In this document: positions 42,291 through 52,805 of the stretch, piece by piece
How positions within the stretch are numbered: position 1 is the stretch's first letter
How the letters are laid out: each line of letters starts with the position of its first letter
From: Tolypothrix sp. PCC 7712
GTDB lineage: Bacteria > Cyanobacteriota > Cyanobacteriia > Cyanobacteriales > Nostocaceae
Assembly: GCF_025860405.1 (NCBI RefSeq)
Contig: NZ_CP063785.1
Coordinates: 8,309,390 to 8,373,389, forward strand
DNA length: 64,000 nucleotides
Reading direction: 5' to 3'
Notes under the pieces: model-generated
The model's input: only the letters and a program-made list of their open reading frames with translations
What the model was told of the DNA's origin: nothing
Databases searched by the model: none
Program-made: the position numbers and the translations under genes

Positions 42291-42482
42291 CTATGCCGTC
42301 TCTAACCAATCATAAATTTTCTCTAATTGATCGAGAGTAACCAAACCATACTGCCAAAGAATCATCGGTAAAGGGCCTGGATCTTGCTCCCGATGTCGCA
42401 ACGCTACAGCTAAAGATGCTGTAGAAATTGCTAAATCTTCTTGCAAAAAATGAATCAATCGAGAATACTTTGATGGTGACAT
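42291..42482 (-). CDS. DUF2949-type small protein
   Basis: A 63-residue protein starting MSPSKYSRLIHFLQEDLAIS, with LPMILWQYGLVTLDQLEKI near its end, the pattern of the cyanobacterial DUF2949 family (unknown function). The start is decided by a near-perfect ribosome site (AGGAGGTGA) about eight bases before the ATG at 42482. An in-frame ATG 12 codons upstream has none. Confidence 0.78.
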   Translation of the reverse strand: MSPSKYSRLIHFLQEDLAISTASLAVALRHREQDPGPLPMILWQYGLVTLDQLEKIYDWLETA

Positions 42483-43006
42483 TTGTATCTCACCTCCTAG
42501 TGCAGAGTGTATTGTCATATATCAGTTCACCATTTCTCAGTAGCTAGTAGCCAGTATCTTATCTGTCACTATCGCATTAATACTTAAAAGCAAGAGCAAA
42601 CTTTGTCTAAATTTACCTTAAAGAATTGCTCCGAATCGCGAATGGGAAAAACTTTGAACTCTAGAACTAGTTGTCTGCTCAATTCTCTAGTAGCTCTTTC
42701 CCTAAATCGCATTTGTGTCTTTTTTATGAAAAGCAGGTTTTATTCAATTACACATCTGGTAACAAATATTCCTTAGTTTATAGTCTCTTATGAGCGACCA
42801 TTTACACGTATGTCAAAAGGAAGATATTTTGGTAATAAAATTTCAAATTTAAATTCTATCATCGGGATAGATAGAGCTTCCAAAAGTTGGCAATGTGATA
42901 AATAGCAGGTTTGTGAGTGAATATTATACCATTGGCAGTGAGATTTTTTTACCTTACATTATTTATTAAGGTTTGGCATGAGTTGAAAAGCGTACTTACA
43001 AAATTT
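42483..43006. other. A+T-rich interval without recognised content
   Basis: Apart from the ribosome site of the DUF2949-type gene at about 42491-42499, I see no gene, repeat family member or terminator here. Confidence 0.5.
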
Positions 43007-43537
43007 TTATTTACGCAATGTTGCGGATGATAAAAACTTTATTTTTATACTATCGCCCAGCTTCAAGCCTAATTCAGTAGCCCGACCAGCCCTAAGTTCA
43101 ATTACTGTATCAACTAGTGTATTTGTCCCGTAAGTAGGACAAGGGTCACTAGTACAGGGAGGTGCAGAAGTTTTGATATATTTAACGACTCCATTCTGCA
43201 TAAAAATCATATCTAGAGGTATGAGTGTATTTTTCATCCAGAACCGAACTGGTTGTGCTGAAGGGAATTTAAACAGCATTCCCCGGTTATCTGGCAAAGA
43301 TTTTCTATACATCAACCCCATTTCTTGCTGTTCCGGAGTCTGGGCTACTTCCAATTGAATCTTAGTATTATTAGGAACAGTAGCCTCAGCTGTAATCGGT
43401 AGTTGTTGACCAGCAGATACTCGTGCTTGAGTTTGAGAGCCAGATGTGGTGGACGGAGGTTTAGCCGTCGTGGGTGGAGAACAGCCCATCAACAAAACAC
43501 TCAGCAATATTGAAATGAAACTTAGCAATTTGAGCAT
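43007..43537 (-). CDS. DUF192-family lipoprotein
   Basis: The 176-residue protein starts with a lipoprotein signal (SFISILLSVLLMGC, Cys19), then a Ser/Thr/Pro-rich spacer (to about 45) and a DUF192 domain: EVAQTPEQQEMGLMYRKSLP, MLFKFPSAQPVRFWMKNTLI, PLDMIFM and GDSIKI at the end. DUF192 proteins are small beta-barrel proteins of unknown function, often exported. It has no close neighbours. Confidence 0.88.
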   Translation of the reverse strand: MLKLLSFISILLSVLLMGCSPPTTAKPPSTTSGSQTQARVSAGQQLPITAEATVPNNTKIQLEVAQTPEQQEMGLMYRKSLPDNRGMLFKFPSAQPVRFWMKNTLIPLDMIFMQNGVVKYIKTSAPPCTSDPCPTYGTNTLVDTVIELRAGRATELGLKLGDSIKIKFLSSATLRK

Positions 43538-44244
43538 GATGATGAGTGATTTTATAATTTAGATTCTGATTTTACAAAATTTAAGAAAAAAAACCCATAA
43601 CTTGTAGAAGTTTTTACTGGGATGAAGTAAAGAAATTGTGACATAAGATATTAGGGGATATCCTGGGGTAATTAATCAGGGGGTAACACCCCTCATCCAT
43701 AATTTACCCAGATTTTAGCCCGTGTCAATGCATTTTAGCGATTAACTGATAATTTATTTATTACTGAATATTTTTATGTAGTTAAAAATACTTCGTACTC
43801 AAGATGAGTTTGTCGAGTCAGTATTCCCCTAGTGAATGTTTTCCAACTCAAGCGAGCATTGTATTTGAATGGAAAAACTGGAAAGCATACCTTATACCAA
43901 TTCTCTAAAATATCGCTACACATAAGCAGCAGGGGGAGAATTATCTGTAGCCTGAATTTAAAGAAATGGTAAGTAGTCTGACAGAATTAATTACACAAAG
44001 TCATTGCGAATGGAGCGTTCGCGTAGCGTCCCGAAGGGAAGCGGAATGAAGCAATCGCAAGGGCTGGGATTGCTTCGCTTCGCTCGCAATGACTGTAAAT
44101 ATTTTTGTCCAAGTACTTATAAGTGCTAGAATTCCAGCCTTTTCAGGCGAGATGATTTCAATTTTGAATAATAATCCCACCTAGAAATCAGGTGGGATTG
44201 GGAAAAGAATATACTGTAGTTTCTGCGGCTCTGAGCATGAGCTT
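43538..44244. other. Gene-free interval with a TCATTGCGA palindromic repeat
   Basis: The interval carries the repeat at 44001-44093 (AGTCATTGCGAATGGAGC ... GCTTCGCTCGCAATGACT) with a GTTCGCGTAGCGTCCCGAAG insert, and the shared flank TGTCCAAGTACTTATA at about 44105. The terminator of the next minus-strand gene lies at 44173-44199. Nothing else is recognised. Confidence 0.65.
44173..44199 (-). terminator. Likely terminator of the nblR-like gene
   Basis: A perfect 10-bp hairpin AATCCCACCT/AGGTGGGATT with a 7-base loop, read on the minus strand about 45 bases after the stop codon and followed by ATTATTC. Confidence 0.6.
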
Positions 44245-44931
44245 CTAAGATTCCCTTAAAACGTAGCCTACACCTCTTACTGTTTGAATCAGACGCTTTT
44301 GCCCTTCATCTTCGATTTTCAGGCGTAAGTAGCGAATATACACTTCAATTACATTTGATTCGCCCATAAAGTCGTAACCCCAAACATTTTCCAGAATTTG
44401 TTCTCGGGTTAATACTTCACGAGGATGTTCCATTAAGAACTTTAATAGTTCAAATTCTTTCATAGTGAGGTCAATTACTCGACCGTTATGTATAGCACGG
44501 CGAGTAGCGATATCTAAAACCAGTTCCCCAAAGCGTAACTGTTCTGTGGTATCGACATCAGGTTTTAGATACAAACGAATCAACTTTAAAAAGTCTTCTG
44601 AACGGTAAGGTTTCAGAATGTAATCGTCAGCTCCAGCTTCTAAACAAGCTACCCGATCATCAACTGTATCCCTTGCCATCAGGACTAGCACAGGAGAGCG
44701 CAAACCAGAGGTTCTGAGATTTTTGCACAATGAAAGTCCTGATTCACCTGCCAACATTCTGTCTAAGACAATTAAAGCAGGTTGGCGATCGCGACTATAT
44801 TGTAAACCGCTATTGGCATCATGGGCCAAAATCGATTCATAGCCTGCCTCTTGCAAATCGAAAGACAGCTGATTTGCTAGGCTTTCATCGGTTTCAATCA
44901 CTAAAACACAAGGACTATGAGCAGAGGTCAT
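44245..44931 (-). CDS. nblR: OmpR-family response regulator, NblR-like
   Basis: The 228-residue regulator has a receiver domain (about 9-120) with phosphoacceptor Asp in LIVLDRMLAGESGLSLC and Lys in YILKPYRSEDFLK. A winged-helix DNA-binding domain follows (about 130-226; MKEFELLKFLMEHPREVLT, YIRYLRLKIEDEG, VRGVGYVLRE). The DRMLAGESG loop and overall sequence recall NblR, which promotes phycobilisome degradation under nutrient or light stress in other cyanobacteria; the symbol is from memory of the family. It is a single gene with its own terminator. Confidence 0.75.
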   Translation of the reverse strand: MTSAHSPCVLVIETDESLANQLSFDLQEAGYESILAHDANSGLQYSRDRQPALIVLDRMLAGESGLSLCKNLRTSGLRSPVLVLMARDTVDDRVACLEAGADDYILKPYRSEDFLKLIRLYLKPDVDTTEQLRFGELVLDIATRRAIHNGRVIDLTMKEFELLKFLMEHPREVLTREQILENVWGYDFMGESNVIEVYIRYLRLKIEDEGQKRLIQTVRGVGYVLRES

Positions 44932-45341
44932 ATTAATATTGCAATGTTAGGTATGGAATTTTGGATAGTACAAAAGTACATAAGCTAGAGATATAATTTC
45001 TCAATTTTTGATGGGGAATCCTAATTTAGTGGGCAAAACCCTTATAGGAAATTTAGCGCTCAGAATAAAGACAAATTATACAAATTATCTATTATTGAAT
45101 ATAACTTGCCCTGAGATAACGCCTGCGGATGTTTTAACACTTTCAGTTATTAACCATCAAATTCTGCTATGCAATTTTAAACACTAGTTCCAAATACCAT
45201 AACTACATCAGCAATTCTGGAAGGAAATTGGGGATTGGGGATTGGGTAATTGGTGATAGGGAAAGTTAAGAGCCATAATTATTCACTTTTGAGTACAGAC
45301 GCGATTAATCGCGTCTCTCTAACTCTTGACCTTTAACCCCT
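44932..45341. other. Gene-free interval between nadK and the nblR-like gene
   Basis: It contains a short GGGGATT/TAATTGG tract (about 45228-45255) and the GACGCGATTAATCGCGTC palindrome (45299-45316). The upstream part should hold the nblR-like promoter; no box is convincing. Confidence 0.55.
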
Positions 45342-46259
45342 TTAAGGCAACTCTACCGAAGTTGGTTTGGCAATATGGGGTAGACCCCAGCCCAATTTTT
45401 CGCGCAAAATGCGGAAAAATTCTGGGGGTTGTAGGCGAATGAATTTGACAGTATATTGCGATCGCTCTAAATACACTCTATCTTCTGGCAAGACATAACA
45501 CCCACCATTACCATCTACCACCATTACCAGGCGAGGAATATTTACTGGATAAATGTTAACTGGTTCCGTGTCCGGAAATACTAATGCTCTAGAAGCTAGG
45601 GAATGGGGACAAATAGGCACTAGTTGCAGGGCGGGTACGCCAGGGGTGACTACTGGGCCACCAGCACTTAAAGAATAAGCAGTTGAACCAGTTGGTGTGG
45701 ACACAATTACACCATCTGCGGCTATATCAACCGGCGCATGACGACCTATGGCTATTTCAAAATGGCACATAGAGGTCAATGGTTCTCGATGCAACACCAT
45801 TTCATTCAAGCATAGTGCTTCCCAAAGCACTGCTTCGCCCCGCAAGACTTGGACGGTGAGCATTGCTCGTTCTTCAATTTCATAGCCACCAGCCATTACC
45901 TGTTCTAGGGCTTGGGGAAGCTGATTAACATAAGCTTCCGTCAAAAATCCCATATGTCCAGTATTGATTGTTAGTATTGGAACCCCACAGGGAGCAACTT
46001 GACGAGAAGCGGCCAAAACAGTGCCGTCTCCCCCCAATACCACTGCAAACTCCATATCTGAGTCAAACCCAGGTGGCGTTAGCCCAGTAACTGGGGTGTG
46101 ACATACAGGACTTTCGGGACTTGAGTAGCCCAGTATGCCACCGATACTCGATGTGATGCATACGTTCCAACCGGCTGCGGTTAGCTTGTCTTTTAGTTCG
46201 ATAGCGATGCGAGCCGCTATCGGTTTAACGTCGTTGTAAATAATGCCTGCTTTCGGCAC
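45342..46259 (-). CDS. nadK: NAD kinase
   Basis: The roughly 305-residue enzyme phosphorylates NAD+ to NADP+. Signature motifs are present: VLGGDGTVL (GGDG loop), [44 protein letters not shown] choose the GTG at 46259 (reading [11 protein letters not shown], the usual family start) over a TTG two codons upstream. Cyanobacteria often have two NAD kinases; this type has the [10 protein letters not shown] spacing of the longer group. It lies between the repeat-rich gap and ycf39 on the same strand. Confidence 0.92.
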   Translation of the reverse strand: MPKAGIIYNDVKPIAARIAIELKDKLTAAGWNVCITSSIGGILGYSSPESPVCHTPVTGLTPPGFDSDMEFAVVLGGDGTVLAASRQVAPCGVPILTINTGHMGFLTEAYVNQLPQALEQVMAGGYEIEERAMLTVQVLRGEAVLWEALCLNEMVLHREPLTSMCHFEIAIGRHAPVDIAADGVIVSTPTGSTAYSLSAGGPVVTPGVPALQLVPICPHSLASRALVFPDTEPVNIYPVNIPRLVMVVDGNGGCYVLPEDRVYLERSQYTVKFIRLQPPEFFRILREKLGWGLPHIAKPTSVELP

Positions 46260-46324
46260 ACTCAAATATCCAAGTTTAGGCGATGCTCTATATTATGCTA
46301 ATCGTTACACATTTTTGACCATGT

Positions 46325-46375
46325 AGTCATGAGTTTTAAGTCAAAAGTCAAAAGTCCACAGTCAAAAGTGTAATA
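46325..46375. repeat. AGTCAAA direct repeats
   Basis: Repeated AAGTCAAAAGTC and CAGTCAAAAGT units in the gap between nadK and ycf39. Confidence 0.6.
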
Positions 46376-46398
46376 TCTATCTCAAAGTTGATCGTTAA

Positions 46399-47397
46399 CT
46401 ACTGACCATTAACTTTAGAAGACTGCTTAAACGGGGTCTTTTTAGATTTCTGCTTTTTACTTTGTTTCTTCTCGTAATCTAATTCTTTAAGTTTTTTCAT
46501 GATCCGACTAAAGTACTCTTGCAAGTAGCTTTCGAGGGTGGTAGTCTGTTGTGCATCTATCCCAAAGACTTGGTATACCTGTTCCATTGAGGCATTTAGA
46601 GGTTTACCACTAGCCAAAACTTCTGTAAATGCCAATCTATCCGCCACATTCCATCCCCACTGAAAGAACCGCAGGAAGTGTCTGACAGTACGCAGTAAAT
46701 TTATTGGCATTCTTGTAACTCTCGCTTCTTTGCCAGATAAGCGTTCGCACACACTAATAATTTCCTGTGCGCTCCAAGCACGAGTACCTACAACTGGGAA
46801 GGTTTGTTTTTCTGTTTCTGGTAGACTCAAAGCTCGAATCGCAAACTTAGCAATATCCAGAGTATCCATATAGGCGACAGGAGAAGATTCACCTGTTACC
46901 CAAACCGGTTGGTTTTCCAAAATGGGAATTCCATATTGACCGATTAAGCCTTGCATAAATCCAGCTAGGCGTAAAATTGTATATTTCAAGCCTGATTCAA
47001 CTAGGAAAAGCTCTGTACAACGCTTAATTTCCATTAAAGGTACTTCTGGGTACTTCTCAGATTCCAGAATCGAAAAGAAAATAAAGCGTTCTACACCCGC
47101 AGCCTTAGCAGCTTGGATTAATGATACCTTACCGTCCCAGTCAACCTGTTTAATGCTCAGTGAATCTGTAGGACGTGATGTAGCTGCATCAATCACTGCG
47201 GTAACCCCTTCCAATGCTCTGGGAAGGGTTTCGGGATAACATAAATCTCCGCCTACGAGTTCTGCACCCCACTCTTTAAGAAAAGCAGCTTTTTTGGTAC
47301 TCCGGACAAGACAGCGTACCTTATACCCCTCATCGATAGCACGACGAGCCACTTGTCTTCCTAAGGTGCCAGTAGCACCAACGATTAATATAGTCAT
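46399..47397 (-). CDS. ycf39: Ycf39/HCF244-type photosystem II assembly factor (atypical SDR)
   Basis: The 332-residue protein is an NmrA-like atypical short-chain dehydrogenase with an NAD(P)-binding GATGTLGRQVARRA at the N-terminus, VRCLVRSTKKAAFLKEWGAELV and a family-specific FFSILESEKYPEVPLM. Ycf39 works with high-light-inducible proteins in delivering chlorophyll to newly made D1 during PSII assembly (family knowledge). The lysine-rich tail (KKQSKKQKSKK) is longer than usual. The petM gene is 200 bases upstream on the same strand but has its own terminator. Confidence 0.9.
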   Translation of the reverse strand: MTILIVGATGTLGRQVARRAIDEGYKVRCLVRSTKKAAFLKEWGAELVGGDLCYPETLPRALEGVTAVIDAATSRPTDSLSIKQVDWDGKVSLIQAAKAAGVERFIFFSILESEKYPEVPLMEIKRCTELFLVESGLKYTILRLAGFMQGLIGQYGIPILENQPVWVTGESSPVAYMDTLDIAKFAIRALSLPETEKQTFPVVGTRAWSAQEIISVCERLSGKEARVTRMPINLLRTVRHFLRFFQWGWNVADRLAFTEVLASGKPLNASMEQVYQVFGIDAQQTTTLESYLQEYFSRIMKKLKELDYEKKQSKKQKSKKTPFKQSSKVNGQ

Positions 47398-47510
47398 GAG
47401 GGTTGTAACAATTTTTTAAATTTATATGAAAAGAATTTTAACAGAATCGTTAAAGAAACAAAAGTTTACAATTTTTTCAGAAACACATAATAATACAGAC
47501 AGGCTGCTAG

Positions 47511-47540
47511 AAAAAGCTTTGTCCGAAAACCGGACAAGCT
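47511..47540 (-). terminator. Terminator of petM
   Basis: Read on the minus strand, arms AGCTTGTCCG and CGGACAAAGCT (one bulged A) around a short loop are followed by TTTTTC, about 55 bases after the petM stop. Confidence 0.75.
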
Positions 47541-47595
47541 ATTTTCCGCCAGAGACAACAGCCTCTAGCTGCTGAAAATTGGTTCTCCAGAAGAA

Positions 47596-47700
47596 TTATT
47601 CGTCTGCACCCTGAATTTTCAGTAATAAAGCACCTAAGGCCCAACCTACGAAGATTAAACCGAAGGACAACAGCGCTGCATTCAACATTTCACCGCTCAT
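47596..47700 (-). CDS. petM: Cytochrome b6f complex subunit PetM
   Basis: A 34-residue single-helix protein, [20 protein letters not shown] with tail [10 protein letters not shown], matching cyanobacterial PetM, subunit VII of the cytochrome b6f complex in thylakoid membranes. It is too short for usual ORF cutoffs. An AAGGAG ribosome site precedes the ATG by about ten bases and a good terminator follows the gene, so it is transcribed as its own unit beside ycf39. Confidence 0.93.
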   Translation of the reverse strand: MSGEMLNAALLSFGLIFVGWALGALLLKIQGADE

Positions 47701-48093
47701 TAGTGCGATTCTCCTTAGCGAATGGTTTACTTAATATGTCTCGCCGTTAAAACCTGCTGACATAAGATTGCTAACAAGTTTAAGTCAACTAGGTCTACCA
47801 GAAGCTTGATCCCAGCCACTGTTGCATTAGACCAGTGTAAATAATTTTAAACCAGTTTGGGGGTTAAACCCTACTATTGGAGAGGGGATGAGGGAGATGA
47901 GGCAATACAGTTCGGTTAAGGGGGAAAGGGAAAAGGGGTAAGTATTGAATTTACCCTTACCCCTTTTCCTATTACCCTTTTCCCAAATCACGAGGAGATA
48001 CAAAATACTTATCTGAAGCGTGTTGGGAGATGAGGGAGGCAAGATTGTTATACGCTTGGTATTTATCGAAAGAACTATAAATTAATTAAATAT
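47701..48093. other. Divergent interval between petM and pdxA with a hairpin repeat
   Basis: It holds the petM leader, then a GGATGAGGGAGATGAGG tract and a long imperfect purine/pyrimidine hairpin (about 47917-47985; GGTTAAGGGGGAAAGGG with TTTACCCTTACCCC). No gene is seen. Confidence 0.6.
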
Positions 48094-49194
48094 ATGTATC
48101 AAATTAATCAAAATCTGGTGGGGAATTCATCTTTAGAAAATCGCCCACGCTTGGCGTTGACATTGGGAGATCCGGCGGGAATTGGGCCAGAGGTGATTTT
48201 GAAGGCTTTGGCTGATCAAGATATTCGCCAAAACTTTAATGTCACGATTGTAGGTAGCTTAGATTTATTAGTAAAGACTCACACAAAATTGTTGCGTTTA
48301 ACTGATAATCTTGTTCCTTTAGCAAATCCTGCCGAATTATCGGTTATTGATGTGCCATTACCACAGGAAATTCAGGCTGAAATTCTCATTGGAAGAGGTA
48401 ACCAGGCCAGTGGTGCGGCTAGTTTTGCCTATATGGAATATGCGATCGCCCAAACCCTAGCTGGTAAATTTGATGGTATCGTCACTGCTCCGATCGCTAA
48501 ATCAGCTTGGAAGGCTGCGGGTTACAATTATCCAGGGCAAACAGAACTCTTAGCCGAAAAATCTGGGGTTGAGCGCTTTGGGATGTTATTTGTGGCGCGA
48601 TCGCCTTATACTGGTTGGACAATCCGCACTTTGCTTGCTACCACACATATACCTTTACGTCAAGTAGCAGATACATTAACACCCCAGTTACTCAGCAAGA
48701 AATTAGATTTGCTGGTGGAGTGTTTAGAGAAAGATTTTGGTATAGAGAACGGGAAAATTGCGATCGCGGGTTTAAATCCCCACAGTGGTGAACAAGGACA
48801 ATTAGGAACTGAAGAAATAGATTGGCTAATTCCTTGGTTAGAACAAGAACGCCAAAATCGCCCAAATTTGCAGTTAGAAGGGCCAATACCACCAGATACG
48901 ATGTGGGTTAAACCTGGTCAGGCTTGGTATGGCAATAGTCAAAACCAAAATCCGGCTGATGGCTACTTGGCACTTTACCACGACCAAGGCTTAATTCCTG
49001 TCAAGCTAATGGCGTTTGACCGCGCAGTTAATACAACAATAGGTCTACCTTTTGTCAGAACATCACCCGATCATGGAACAGCCTTTGATATTGCTGGTAA
49101 GGGAATTGCTGATGCTACAAGTATGAAAGCAGCGATTGAGTTAGCAGCAGAGTTAGTTAGTCAAAGACTTGCGAAACAGTTTACTCACCCGTAA
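48094..49194 (+). CDS. pdxA: 4-hydroxythreonine-4-phosphate dehydrogenase
   Basis: The 366-residue enzyme oxidises 4-phosphohydroxy-L-threonine with NAD in vitamin B6 synthesis. Family motifs are [19 protein letters not shown] near the start, [26 protein letters not shown], and the metal/substrate histidines in [22 protein letters not shown] and [10 protein letters not shown]. The presence of PdxA is unusual alongside the Pdx1/Pdx2 route but common in cyanobacteria. It is a single gene with the kinase gene converging from the right. Confidence 0.92.
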   Translation: MYQINQNLVGNSSLENRPRLALTLGDPAGIGPEVILKALADQDIRQNFNVTIVGSLDLLVKTHTKLLRLTDNLVPLANPAELSVIDVPLPQEIQAEILIGRGNQASGAASFAYMEYAIAQTLAGKFDGIVTAPIAKSAWKAAGYNYPGQTELLAEKSGVERFGMLFVARSPYTGWTIRTLLATTHIPLRQVADTLTPQLLSKKLDLLVECLEKDFGIENGKIAIAGLNPHSGEQGQLGTEEIDWLIPWLEQERQNRPNLQLEGPIPPDTMWVKPGQAWYGNSQNQNPADGYLALYHDQGLIPVKLMAFDRAVNTTIGLPFVRTSPDHGTAFDIAGKGIADATSMKAAIELAAELVSQRLAKQFTHP

Positions 49195-49319
49195 AAGAAT
49201 CATAAAACCTCAATCAGCAACAGCATATACTTTGGGCAAGCAGGGGAAATCAGAGATGATTTATCAAGCTATCGCTAACGTACAATCTTTCTCTAAATAA
49301 TTATTATTCTGTTGTCATT

Positions 49320-49372
49320 TTCAACTACTATTAATTACGAATTACGAATTACGAATTACGAATTAGTAATTA
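49320..49372. repeat. ATTACGA direct repeats
   Basis: Four tandem ATTACGA 7-mers (from about 49333) between the convergent pdxA and kinase genes. Confidence 0.75.
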
Positions 49373-49376
49373 ATTA

Positions 49377-52300
49377 TTATCCTTTCCCATGATTACGACC
49401 AATAGCTAAAGATTGATTGACTTCATTTAATAATTCTTCCATTGATATTGAACGCGGCAAAATTTGGGCAGAAATTGTATTTCCTACAGTTTCTATAGTT
49501 TCTAATGCATTCTTTCTCAATTTTTCGCTGCCTGCCTGGACTTTAGTTCTGGACGAATTTAATTGCCGATCGAGTATTAAAATGGGGGGCAAATTAATTG
49601 GTAAATCTCCTAGTGCTTTTAATGCTTTCAGCATTTCTTTAGGTATAGCAGATTCTCCTAGGCAAATTAATAGTAAATCAACGCTTTGATGACGAATTTG
49701 TTGCAGCACTTCTGCCCAAGCACTACTCATTGCGGCTTTTAAGCCAGCTGTTTGCAAGTATTGAATTAAAGCTTGGAACCACTCATATCCCCGTTCAGCG
49801 TTTTCATTACTCAATGAAGAGTTATTTTCGGCACGATACCCTCTCACAGACTTACGTCTTCCTTGAGGTAAATCACGCAGCATTGTGGTATCCACCACTA
49901 AAATACTTGGTGGACAACATATCCCAGAAGCAATTTGCAGCACTGACAATAAAGCATCATTTTTACTACTGCTATTGCTGTTGTCTTTGCCCAATGGGGT
50001 TAAGCAAGGAAACACAGATAATCCAGGGATTTGGGAAGCGGCTAGGGTAGTCACGACATCGCAAGTCACCAATGGTAACGCCGCTAATCGTGGATGCTGG
50101 CTGAGTTGTTGGAGGTAGGCTTGTGCTACAGGAGTTTCTACATCTAGTAACACAACATCAAACTGCCAAACTCTAGCTAAAAGTTCTGCCTGATCTAAGT
50201 CATCTACTTCGATAACTCGGTGTTCTCGCAATGAAGGGTAGGGATTAATTGTTTCCAATTCTGGATTGACTAATCGTAAAATTCGCAGGGGGGTTTTGAT
50301 GACAGACACATCATTGTTGTCCAACCCTGATTGCGAATTTGCTGGTGTCGCACAGAGAGTTTCTAACAGTGGTACCAACGCTTGATGCTGCACTGGTAAG
50401 CTTAAAAAACCATCGGCTCTGTTAGCGAATGCTTGGTCTTTTTCGGCTCCTGTTGCTGTCACAATCAAAGGAATGTGGCGAGTTACTGTATCAGATTTGA
50501 GCAAGGTGAGTACATCCCAACCTGATAAAAGTGGTAGCAACGGATTTAAGAATATAGCCTTTGGTTGCAGGCGACGGGCTTTTTCTACTGCTTCTGTTCC
50601 CGATCGCGCAATCACTACGCGGTAACCTAAACCTTTGAGCTGGTCTGTTAAATCTTCAATATATCGGGCTACTGCCTCAACTACTAATACCAGCCTTTTC
50701 GAGGATGCTGCTTGTGGTGTAGCTGTGTTGACTAGCTGATGTGCTGATGTGGTGCGGCCAATTGTCCTGGTATTGGCTGTATCAGTGTAATCTATATTTT
50801 CCTCCTCTTGTTCAGAAAAGCCTGTTTTGGGTGGACTAGGTGGTAAAAGCAGTGTAAATTGGCTGCCTTTACCTTCCCGCGACAGGAAGCTCACATCCCC
50901 ACCATGCAGTCTGGCTAAGGCTCTAGTTAAGACTAATCCTAAACCGGTGCCTTCAAATTGCCTTGTGAGGGGATTTTCCAGTTGTTGGAATTTTTGAAAG
51001 ATTAAATGTTGCTGGTGTTCGGGAATACCGATGCCTGTATCCCAGATTGTAAAGGCGATCCACCCTTCCCAACGACTCACCCGCAAGCCAATTTCTCCAG
51101 ATTCTTCAGTAAATTTAAAGGCATTGGAAAGCAAGTGTACCAACATTTGCCGTAGGCGTAATTCATCTGCCACCATCTGTTCTAAACCTGGTTCAATGAC
51201 TATGCTCAATTGATGTTCCCGGGAACGGTTAGCTGGTGATGGGGTAGTAGTTTTCGGTTTACTGCTTTGATTTTGGATGGCTTTGGCTTCGGATAGGGCG
51301 CGATCGCAAACTGACTGAATGTTAACTGGAGCTAGGGTCAGATCCATCTGCCCTGTTTCCATCCGGGTTAAATCTAAAATATCATTGACGACACTCATCA
51401 AATGTCGTCCGCTTTGATGAATTAGTCCCGCATAACGGGCTTGACGTTCGTTTAATTCTCCTAATTGCTGATCTACTAACAACCGTGATAACCCTAAAAC
51501 AGCCGTTAGGGGTGTTTTTAATTCATGACTAATACAAGCTAAAAACTCATCTTTTAAGCGATTTAATTGAATGAGATCGGCATTTTTAGCTGCTAATTCT
51601 TTACTTAGCTGCTGTTGCTCGGTTACGTCAGTAGCTAATACTAACCACAAATCATCAGTGTTAATATTTAAATCTTGATTACTCAGCGTAATTTCTGTAT
51701 CAGAATTTAAAACTTTTAACTCTGGAGTATCTAAAGGAATTTTGGCAAATTGCCATACTCGCTCTTGACCATTTTGCACCTCAACAATGCAGGTGCAAGT
51801 ACCCATTTGGCTGTCCCAGAAGCATTGGCTGGATGATGCATCTGGAGAATTCTGTTGCTCGTGCAGGTTGTTTGTCGATAATGAGTTAGATGGTAAGTTG
51901 CCAGGCAAGCCTTCTCTCAAAAAGTGAGGAGTAGCAGCTTCAGATCCTAGTTTGCGCTTTGGTGTGATGGTTTCTCTTCTCAGAGATAAGCTATTGTCAT
52001 CCACCTGCAATTGGATCGGTATGGCTTGCTCTTCTTGACTATAAGCACGATCCCCTGCACAAGGATAACGCTGATTGACTTGGGGGATGACATACTCTGG
52101 CTGTTTAACTCTGCTGGGGGTGAGTATCCTCTCCACCTGTCGCCTGACTGCTTCTGGATCTTTCAATATCCCTAATTGTTGCCACCACGCTGGATTTTGG
52201 GTTACTACTTCTCCCGTACCAGTTTGCAACATCAAAGGCCAAGGCAATCGTTCCAATAATTGCACTAGTGGCTGATAAACTGCTGTTTGCTGTTGATTTG

Positions 52301-52805
52301 GTAGCTGTAGAGGTGATTGTGTGACAATGGCAACCTCTTCTCTGGTGTCATCTTCTACATACTCAGAAATTGCCACTTGCTGACGCGCTAATAATGCCAA
52401 TAGCCGCGAGCTATCTAGCAAACCTACAAATTTGCCATCAGGATCGACGAGCGCCCAATTAAAATTATTGTGATTAATTTGAGTTTGTTGATAGCGCAAA
52501 AACAAGGCAAATTGCTCTACGCGCTCAACAGCTGGTATGGTTTGTATTGGTTCAATTAATGATAAAGCGAAATTTGTAATTGGTTGTTGGACATTGAGGC
52601 GATCGCCTCCCACTGCTGCCAACAGTTTTTGAATACATCTGGCAGAGTGCAGCAATCCCACTGGGCATTGCTGCTGATTTACCACTACCACGCGATCGCA
52701 CTGCTCTTTTTCAAAAATCTCCAGCACCATTGCCAGAGTACTTGTTTCTATGCAGATGGGTACGGTTGCTAGAAAGTCATAAAGCGGGTACTGTAGCATT
52801 GACAT
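49377..52805 (-). CDS. CBS-domain hybrid histidine kinase with three receiver-like domains
   Basis: The 1142-residue protein has paired CBS domains (about 1-155), a PAS-like region with a long low-complexity insert (about 180-400), a HisKA domain with phosphoacceptor His in CISHELKTPLTAV (about 427), and an ATPase domain (about 530-655; LLSNAFKFTE, DTGIGIP, GTGLGLVL). Three receiver-like folds follow. The first (about 695-815) has Asn in place of the phosphorylated Asp (AIFLNPLLP); the second keeps an Asp (VVLLDVETP); the third (about 970-1110) lacks a clear site. It is divergent from kaiA across 670 bases, as CikA-like input/output kinases might be; the clock link is inference. Confidence 0.85.
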   Translation of the reverse strand: MSMLQYPLYDFLATVPICIETSTLAMVLEIFEKEQCDRVVVVNQQQCPVGLLHSARCIQKLLAAVGGDRLNVQQPITNFALSLIEPIQTIPAVERVEQFALFLRYQQTQINHNNFNWALVDPDGKFVGLLDSSRLLALLARQQVAISEYVEDDTREEVAIVTQSPLQLPNQQQTAVYQPLVQLLERLPWPLMLQTGTGEVVTQNPAWWQQLGILKDPEAVRRQVERILTPSRVKQPEYVIPQVNQRYPCAGDRAYSQEEQAIPIQLQVDDNSLSLRRETITPKRKLGSEAATPHFLREGLPGNLPSNSLSTNNLHEQQNSPDASSSQCFWDSQMGTCTCIVEVQNGQERVWQFAKIPLDTPELKVLNSDTEITLSNQDLNINTDDLWLVLATDVTEQQQLSKELAAKNADLIQLNRLKDEFLACISHELKTPLTAVLGLSRLLVDQQLGELNERQARYAGLIHQSGRHLMSVVNDILDLTRMETGQMDLTLAPVNIQSVCDRALSEAKAIQNQSSKPKTTTPSPANRSREHQLSIVIEPGLEQMVADELRLRQMLVHLLSNAFKFTEESGEIGLRVSRWEGWIAFTIWDTGIGIPEHQQHLIFQKFQQLENPLTRQFEGTGLGLVLTRALARLHGGDVSFLSREGKGSQFTLLLPPSPPKTGFSEQEEENIDYTDTANTRTIGRTTSAHQLVNTATPQAASSKRLVLVVEAVARYIEDLTDQLKGLGYRVVIARSGTEAVEKARRLQPKAIFLNPLLPLLSGWDVLTLLKSDTVTRHIPLIVTATGAEKDQAFANRADGFLSLPVQHQALVPLLETLCATPANSQSGLDNNDVSVIKTPLRILRLVNPELETINPYPSLREHRVIEVDDLDQAELLARVWQFDVVLLDVETPVAQAYLQQLSQHPRLAALPLVTCDVVTTLAASQIPGLSVFPCLTPLGKDNSNSSSKNDALLSVLQIASGICCPPSILVVDTTMLRDLPQGRRKSVRGYRAENNSSLSNENAERGYEWFQALIQYLQTAGLKAAMSSAWAEVLQQIRHQSVDLLLICLGESAIPKEMLKALKALGDLPINLPPILILDRQLNSSRTKVQAGSEKLRKNALETIETVGNTISAQILPRSISMEELLNEVNQSLAIGRNHGKG

